From the NCBI RefSeq assembly GCF_012273015.1, contig NZ_CP050954.1, positions 1,550,001-1,614,000 of the forward strand: a stretch of DNA of 64,000 nt, read 5' to 3'. Both the position numbers and the translations under genes were made by a program. How positions within the stretch are numbered: position 1 is the stretch's first letter; the number at the start of each line of letters is the position of its first letter. This stretch comes from Hymenobacter sp. BT18 (GTDB lineage Bacteria > Bacteroidota > Bacteroidia > Cytophagales > Hymenobacteraceae). Below, piece by piece: positions 59,596-64,000 of the stretch. The notes below the pieces were generated by a model. It saw only the letters and a list, made by a program, of their open reading frames with translations, did no database searches and was not told where the DNA came from.

Positions 59596-60048
59596 TTAGC
59601 CGAAGATGGGGTGGCCGGCTAGCGCTTGGTTGTGGGGCAGCGAGTCGATGGCTTTCTGGTGCTCGTCAGCGGCAGCCTCGTCCACGTCACTCTTGCCATT
59701 TTCCTTGCCAGGGTTGGTGTGCTCCGCACCCGGTTTGCCACCGAGTTCCGTCACTTTGGCGTTGGCTGCGGTAAGGTCTTTCTGCAGCTGCGCCGACGTG
59801 GCTTCAGCCGTTTCCCGAGCCTTCTGCTCATTGGCAAGGGCCGTTTCAGCGGCGTCCACGCGGCCAGCCTTCTGCTCCAGCTCGTTGAAAGCGGCGCTGG
59901 TGATGAGGGCGGCGCCCGTCACGCCAGCTTCTTGCAACTCGGAATTAGCTGCCTCAGCCTCTTCGGCCGAAACAGTTTCCTTCCCGACGAGGGCCATCAT
60001 GGCTACCCCGAATACAGCGGCAGTAGCGGGTCTTTGAAAAAGTTTCAT
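59596..60048 (-). CDS. Scaffold-like phage protein
   Basis: A 150-residue protein from the ATG at 60048 (MKLFQRPATAAVFGVAMMAL; the frame is open to 60090). It is mostly a Glu/Ala-rich coiled coil (VDAAETALANEQKARETAEA) with a charged, flexible C-terminus. Between the prohead protease and the capsid gene, this looks like a capsid scaffold removed by the protease. The hydrophobic N-terminus is unusual for a scaffold and could instead be a signal or membrane anchor. Confidence 0.6.
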   Translation of the reverse strand: MKLFQRPATAAVFGVAMMALVGKETVSAEEAEAANSELQEAGVTGAALITSAAFNELEQKAGRVDAAETALANEQKARETAEATSAQLQKDLTAANAKVTELGGKPGAEHTNPGKENGKSDVDEAAADEHQKAIDSLPHNQALAGHPIFG

Positions 60049-60079
60049 AGGATATGTGGGGTGAAAAATGAAGTCAGGG

Positions 60080-61039
60080 TTAGGCAGCACGTTTTACTTG
60101 CACCAGGCGCACGCACTCGCCCAGGGCCTCTTCGAAGGTGCCGATGCCGTCAATCAGGCCGATTTCCCCGGCCCAGGTAGCGTAGCCGGTTTTGCCGGCC
60201 GAAGCGCCGGACTTTTCGAAGGCTTTGAGGTCGAGGCGGCCAGCGCGGTTGGCCTTAACGGCGCCCAGGAAGCCGGCAGCAATGGCCGTCAGGTTGGCCT
60301 GAACAGGTTTGTAGTCGCCCTTTTTGGCCGCGGCGAAGTCGGCATTCTTCTGCGTGCTCTGCTCGGCGTACACCTCGTGAAACACCACGCCCATCTTCTC
60401 GAAGTAGGGCTGCAGGTCGGGCCAGCTGGCCATCACGCCGATGGAGCCGATGGTGCAGGTCTCGTGCGTGACGAGGATGGTGTCGGCTGCGGAGCCAATC
60501 CAGTAGGCGGCTGAGCACATCAGCCCATCCTCACAGAGGGCCACGACGGGTTTGCCGGCAGCCTGACAGGCCTTCACGCCGTCGACGACACTCTGAGTGC
60601 CGAACACTTGCCCACCAGGGGAGTCGACGCGCATCAGCACCGAATGGATGTCAGTATCCTTGGCGGCCCGCTGCAGGTCGCTGGCCAGCGTCATCAGCCC
60701 GCGGGGGCCACACTCCTGGTCGGCTTTCATCAGTGGGCCCGTCACGCCCATCACGCGCACATTCACCACATCGGGCTGGCCACCCGGGGTGGCGCTGGCC
60801 GTCGTCGGACGGGCTCCATAGGCGACGATGCCGCCGGCCAGTGAGGTGACGACGAAGTCTTGGGGTGCTGCTGCAGCGCGCAGTTCAGCGAAGTTTTCTC
60901 CCGAGGGCTGCGCGGTGCCACGCAGCAGGCCGGCCAGCAAAGGCATGTAGGACTGCGCGTGCTCCAGGGAGATCAGCCAGGGGGAAGCAAAAAGCCGGGA
61001 GGCGAATGCAAGCATCGTTTCAGGGTTGAAGTGATGCAA
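60080..61039 (-). CDS. S49 family phage peptidase (prohead protease)
   Basis: A 319-residue SppA/ClpP-fold peptidase. Key blocks are RVDSPGGQVFGTQSVVDGVK (about 138-156), the nucleophile region DGLMCSAAYWIGSAAD (Ser176 likely) and TCTIGSIGVMASW. In phages, S49 peptidases process scaffold and capsid proteins. The candidate scaffold and capsid genes follow immediately. A Met at residue 9 (61015) is an alternative start. A TGTCC box lies 23 nt before the first ATG. Confidence 0.88.
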   Translation of the reverse strand: MHHFNPETMLAFASRLFASPWLISLEHAQSYMPLLAGLLRGTAQPSGENFAELRAAAAPQDFVVTSLAGGIVAYGARPTTASATPGGQPDVVNVRVMGVTGPLMKADQECGPRGLMTLASDLQRAAKDTDIHSVLMRVDSPGGQVFGTQSVVDGVKACQAAGKPVVALCEDGLMCSAAYWIGSAADTILVTHETCTIGSIGVMASWPDLQPYFEKMGVVFHEVYAEQSTQKNADFAAAKKGDYKPVQANLTAIAAGFLGAVKANRAGRLDLKAFEKSGASAGKTGYATWAGEIGLIDGIGTFEEALGECVRLVQVKRAA

Positions 61040-61072
61040 AACTGTCTGCCTTAGCCCCCGCGAAAAAGGACA
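61040..61072 (-). promoter_or_regulatory. Repeated phage leader, copy D
   Basis: Minus strand: TGTCCTTTTT (61072-61063), then CGCGGGGGCTAAGGCAG. GGCTAAG(G)CAG is shared with copy B. Spacing to the ATG at 61039 is 23 nt. A terminator precedes it. Confidence 0.55.
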
Positions 61073-61078
61073 AGAAAA

Positions 61079-61105
61079 AGCCCCATCCTGGACCAGGATG
61101 GGGCT
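61079..61105 (-). terminator. Terminator of the fibre/SGNH unit
   Basis: AGCCCCATCCTGG and its complement meet across one base; the minus strand continues TTTTTCTTG and then leader D. It lies 23 bp after the stop at 61128. Confidence 0.82.
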
Positions 61106-61127
61106 GTATAATCAGAGTGCGGTTCGC

Positions 61128-62477
61128 TTACTCGTATAGCTCAATGGTTTCCACGTACCCGTTCGGGCTGGCGGCCGTGATGTAATACTCCAGCGTCTTT
61201 TCTTCCCCATTACTGGTAGGGTCATAGTAGTCCAGTATGAGGAAGGCGCTGTTGTTATTACTGGGACGGGCCAGCTGGGCTACGACGAAGCCATCCGGGT
61301 TGGATGCCGTTTTGATGCGGGCCTCGTAAGTGCCCTCAGTCACGCCCACCAGGTGCGGGAAACGGATGCCCTTCGTGGTGAACTTGATGGTTGCTTTCCT
61401 GCCCACGGCGCTGGTATAACGGTAGCGCAGGTCGCCAACGGCCGTCCAGTAGTTGCCCTCGTACACAATACGCGGGTCGTAGTAGCGTACTACTTCCAGC
61501 GCCTGCTGGGCCCCTGACCAGTTGGCGTTGTTGCTCGTCCACTCGCTGGGCGCTGCGCCGTTCTTATCCTTGAAGCGCACGCAGAACTGCCCGGCCAGCA
61601 TCTTGTAGGGCGTGGTGATGTTGAGCGTGCCACCCGTCCAATCCTCCACCACGTAGCCGTAGTTCAGGCTAACCTGCACATCGGCCACGGTATAGCCAGC
61701 GGGCAGGTTCGTGATAGTCAGGGTGCGGTTAGCGGCATCCTGGGTAACGATAGGCTTGGCCGGCATAGGCCGCACGACGTTGGCCAGCGCCACCACAGCT
61801 TCCCCAATCCGCATACCTGCCGCCGTTTTGCCCGCATCCGAGTAGTGGATCTGGTCAGCTGCGAAATACTGTACACGGTCGGCATCAGCTGCTCCAACCT
61901 CGGTGGGATACAGGTCCAGCATCCGGGCTGCCCCCATAGCCTGCCAGTTGTCCAGTACATGCGTGCGGAAAGCGAAGTAGGTCGGGTTGGTTGGGTTGGT
62001 CGAGTACTGTTTCAGGCCCGGGATGCCAAGTACGACCAGATAGCCTTTCTTATTCGCCTGCCCAATGAAATCGGTGAGGTTGGCCACCAGCTGGTCTTTG
62101 GTCAGGCCCGGCAGGTCATTGGTGCCGAACTGGATGTAGATGATGTTGCGCGACACCGTGGGGTCGTAGCTCTGCTCCAGGATGTTGCGCCACCACTTCT
62201 TCGTGCCAGCTGTGGTGTTGCCAGCATAAGAGAGCACCCGCACAGCCGAGTACGTCGAGGCGCTGACGCCCTGCAGGTAGGTGCTCAGGGGCAAGCCGTC
62301 GTAGCTGGCCAGCGAGTCGCCATACCTGATGGTGTTCACTTTGCCCACACTGGCGGGCGTGACCGGCTGGACCGGCGCGTTCAGGTCGGTATAGACGCCT
62401 TCTGCGCTGATACCGAAGATTCGGCCGCGCGTTTTGAACGCGCGGCCGAGTACAGCAACGGAAATTGCGTTAGCCAT
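61128..62477 (-). CDS. Phage-borne SGNH/GDSL hydrolase
   Basis: A 449-residue protein whose first half is an SGNH hydrolase: block I TIRYGDSLASYDG (Ser55), block III FGTNDLPG and block V DQIHYSDAG (Asp-x-x-His). The second half is beta-rich and Ig-like (PAKPIVTQDAANRTLTITNL; AGYTVADVQVSLNYGYVVED). It overlaps the next gene by one base. In tail-fibre clusters, SGNH domains often deacetylate or de-esterify host surface polysaccharide; that is the inferred role. No signal peptide, as expected for a virion protein. Confidence 0.82.
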   Translation of the reverse strand: MANAISVAVLGRAFKTRGRIFGISAEGVYTDLNAPVQPVTPASVGKVNTIRYGDSLASYDGLPLSTYLQGVSASTYSAVRVLSYAGNTTAGTKKWWRNILEQSYDPTVSRNIIYIQFGTNDLPGLTKDQLVANLTDFIGQANKKGYLVVLGIPGLKQYSTNPTNPTYFAFRTHVLDNWQAMGAARMLDLYPTEVGAADADRVQYFAADQIHYSDAGKTAAGMRIGEAVVALANVVRPMPAKPIVTQDAANRTLTITNLPAGYTVADVQVSLNYGYVVEDWTGGTLNITTPYKMLAGQFCVRFKDKNGAAPSEWTSNNANWSGAQQALEVVRYYDPRIVYEGNYWTAVGDLRYRYTSAVGRKATIKFTTKGIRFPHLVGVTEGTYEARIKTASNPDGFVVAQLARPSNNNSAFLILDYYDPTSNGEEKTLEYYITAASPNGYVETIELYE

Positions 62478-63304
62478 TATTCCCAGATTGTGATAGAGTT
62501 GCTGGAAATCGACGCAATGGAGCCGGAAGGGCCACCGGATTTGTACACCTCGAACGTTTTTACCGAGGTTGTATTCGGGTGAACTTCAAACAACACCTGC
62601 CCTTGGACGGTGGAGGTAACCACTGCTGCAATTACCCCATCGACTACGAAGGTGTACTGGGCTCCTACATAGTTAGGATCCTGAGTGAACCGGATGCCTT
62701 TTTTGAAAGAAACCACAGCCTTGGCGTACTGGCCATTGTTCGGGCTAATGGCCGTCGTGTACCAGAAGTTGCCCGAGCCTTTGGGCCAGGCGGTGCCGGG
62801 GAACGTGATCAGCGGCGAGTTGTAGGCCAGGGTCGTAGGCGTACCGTTTTCCGAGGCTACAACTGGCACCCCGTATTTGCGGAAGTCCCAGCGCAAGATA
62901 CCGTTGTGGCGCACAAAGCTCAGGACGACTTCATAGCCCGTAGCCAAGCCATTAATATCCCAGTCCACCGGCTTATTGCCTGGCACGGTGATGGTATAGC
63001 CGCCGGCTCCGGCAATGGTGACCACCAACCAGCCTATTTCGCCATCGTTGACGTTCTGCACATCGAGCGTCGTGTTGGAGTTAATCGTCCAGGAAGCCCG
63101 CCAGCCTTGCGAACGGTCCCAGACCGTCGTAGCGGCATGAGACAGCACGAGGCCGGTCGCACTTACCTCCGAAGGCTCGACGTACGTCGCTGCGGCAGTG
63201 AGCTTGGCGGCCTGCTGCGAGAGGTTGTTGCAATAGGCCGTTAGGCCTGGGTCGTTAATGGCTTTCGGCACATGGGTGAAAGCGGGAATAGCGGGAGCTG
63301 CCAT
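62477..63304 (-). CDS. Hypothetical phage fibre-like protein
   Basis: A 275-residue, beta-rich protein (MAAPAIPAFTHVPKAINDPG) with Thr/Val/Gly-rich strands (WLVVTIAGAGGYTITVPGNK) and no recognised enzymatic motif. It lies 11 bp after the FN3 gene and one base before the SGNH gene, consistent with a tail-fibre or baseplate component. No family is named. Confidence 0.62.
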   Translation of the reverse strand: MAAPAIPAFTHVPKAINDPGLTAYCNNLSQQAAKLTAAATYVEPSEVSATGLVLSHAATTVWDRSQGWRASWTINSNTTLDVQNVNDGEIGWLVVTIAGAGGYTITVPGNKPVDWDINGLATGYEVVLSFVRHNGILRWDFRKYGVPVVASENGTPTTLAYNSPLITFPGTAWPKGSGNFWYTTAISPNNGQYAKAVVSFKKGIRFTQDPNYVGAQYTFVVDGVIAAVVTSTVQGQVLFEVHPNTTSVKTFEVYKSGGPSGSIASISSNSITIWE

Positions 63305-63315
63305 GATGAAAAGGA

Positions 63316-64000
63316 TTAGAAGATGTCGCGGAAATACTCGGTGAACAGGTCGCTGGTGTTGGTTGTGGCCGGCTTGGTGCGGGCGTCGGTCGTTGCATAT
63401 TCGCTATCCTGATAGCCGGCGGCCTGCGACTTCACCCGGTAGTAATAGCGCGTGTCGGCTGTCAGCCCGGCGTCTATGATGGTCGTTTCGGGGCCGGTGT
63501 AGGCTACCACAAACCCGGAGAAGTTGCTGTTGATGCTACGCTCCAGCACGTAGGTAACGCCTGACTCGGGCGCATTCAGGGGCAGCAGCCAGCTCATCTG
63601 GTTTTCTGTGCTGCTGATGCCCTGGCCGAAGAAGTCACTGGTCGCATCCAGCTTTGGCGTGCTGGTTGGGCGGGTAATGATAGCGGAGGCCGTGCCGCTG
63701 CCCACGGCGTTCTTAGCCGTTACCGTAAACTCGTACACCTTGCTGGGTGTGAGTCCGGTCACAGCGACGCTGGTATTGGTGTTTACCCCATCGGCAAACA
63801 ATGCCCAGGTCGCATCTCCCTGCAGGCGGTAGCGCACCTCATAGTCGGTGATGGGTGAGCCCCCATCTGCCGGCGGTGACCAAACCAGATCCATGGTGGT
63901 GGTCGTGGGCGTGGCAATAATGCCACTAACCTGCCCAGGCACCGTGTTGGCGCCCGTAACGGTGAAACTCACCGAGGCGCTCAGCTCCGAGGCCAGGCCC
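63316..64000 (-). CDS. FN3-domain phage tail-fibre-like protein, 5' end outside the window
   Basis: The visible part holds at least two fibronectin type III domains (IIATPTTTTMDLVWSPPADG ... EVRYRL, VAVTGLTPSKVYEFTVTAKN; and SWLLPLNAPESGVTYVLERS with AGLTADTRYYYRVKSQ). A GTG at 63972 could serve as a start, but the frame stays open to the window edge and the upstream codons read LASELSASVSFTV, typical of the end of another FN3 domain. The gene is therefore probably truncated by the window. FN3 repeats are common in phage tail fibres and bind carbohydrate or act as spacers. Confidence 0.75.
   Translation of the reverse strand, partial: GLASELSASVSFTVTGANTVPGQVSGIIATPTTTTMDLVWSPPADGGSPITDYEVRYRLQGDATWALFADGVNTNTSVAVTGLTPSKVYEFTVTAKNAVGSGTASAIITRPTSTPKLDATSDFFGQGISSTENQMSWLLPLNAPESGVTYVLERSINSNFSGFVVAYTGPETTIIDAGLTADTRYYYRVKSQAAGYQDSEYATTDARTKPATTNTSDLFTEYFRDIF

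Overview
The window looks like a high-GC Bacteroidota chromosome, most like Hymenobacter or a close relative in the Cytophagales. The evidence is a type IX secretion (T9SS) C-terminal sorting domain, a PID-CTERM small protein, a TonB-type energy transducer fused to MORN-like repeats, several OmpA-family envelope proteins, and the Bacteroidota promoter -7 element TAnnTTTG in front of both tRNA-type genes. The genus is inferred from gene content, not from a search.

Positions 1-30438 are ordinary chromosome. In order they hold LysM/lytic transglycosylase cell-wall genes, a PID-CTERM/T9SS surface-protein pair, dnaE, trxA, a TonB/MORN protein, an Lrp/AsnC regulator, a free-standing and unusual type II tRNA-like gene (12812-12926), an isoaspartyl peptidase/asparaginase, dsbD, a CNNM/CorC transporter, a gamma carbonic anhydrase homologue, a radical SAM/SPASM enzyme, an endonuclease III homologue, two tandem OmpA/glycine-zipper paralogues, accD, a class I fructose-bisphosphate aldolase, an OmpA lipoprotein, an SGNH lipoprotein, a cystathionine gamma-synthase-type enzyme, a DUF2167 membrane protein, a VTT-domain membrane protein and tRNA-Arg(ACG). 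Convergent gene pairs are separated by long, nearly perfect terminator palindromes.

From tRNA-Arg to the right edge the window is a prophage. A tyrosine integrase (30558-31853) lies directly downstream of the tRNA, which is the probable left attachment site. The right end lies beyond position 64000. Next to the integrase is a cargo strip (31904-35590): small unknown genes, a serine recombinase overlapping an AT-rich zinc-ribbon/HEPN-like gene, and two paralogous small membrane proteins. From 35896 to 64000 every gene is on the minus strand. In transcription order these are an FN3 tail-fibre-like protein, an unknown fibre-like protein, an SGNH hydrolase, an S49 protease, a scaffold-like protein, the probable major capsid protein, small head/tail proteins, a ParB-MTase fusion, small and large terminase, portal, a head-completion-like protein, a lysis cassette (holin, DUF5675 protein, probable u-spanin), small membrane proteins, a DUF4468 protein, an amidoligase, tail proteins (one with SprB-like repeats) and the tape measure protein. 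No repressor or replication genes are seen, so the early region is presumably to the right.

The observations most worth following up are: (1) the type II tRNA-like gene with a Leu-type body but a CTC anticodon loop, a very long variable arm and G73; (2) a repeated phage leader (TGTCCTTTTT box plus a CCGAGGCAG stem, exactly 30 nt before the ATG at three genes) that follows terminators; (3) a leader at 46590-46802 with three mutually complementary copies of one motif, one of them covering a start codon; (4) a unimolecular-spanin topology in the lysis cassette; (5) SprB-like repeats inside a phage tail protein; and (6) a HEPN-motif protein coupled to a serine recombinase. I see no CRISPR array, no reverse transcriptase and no complete insertion sequence.
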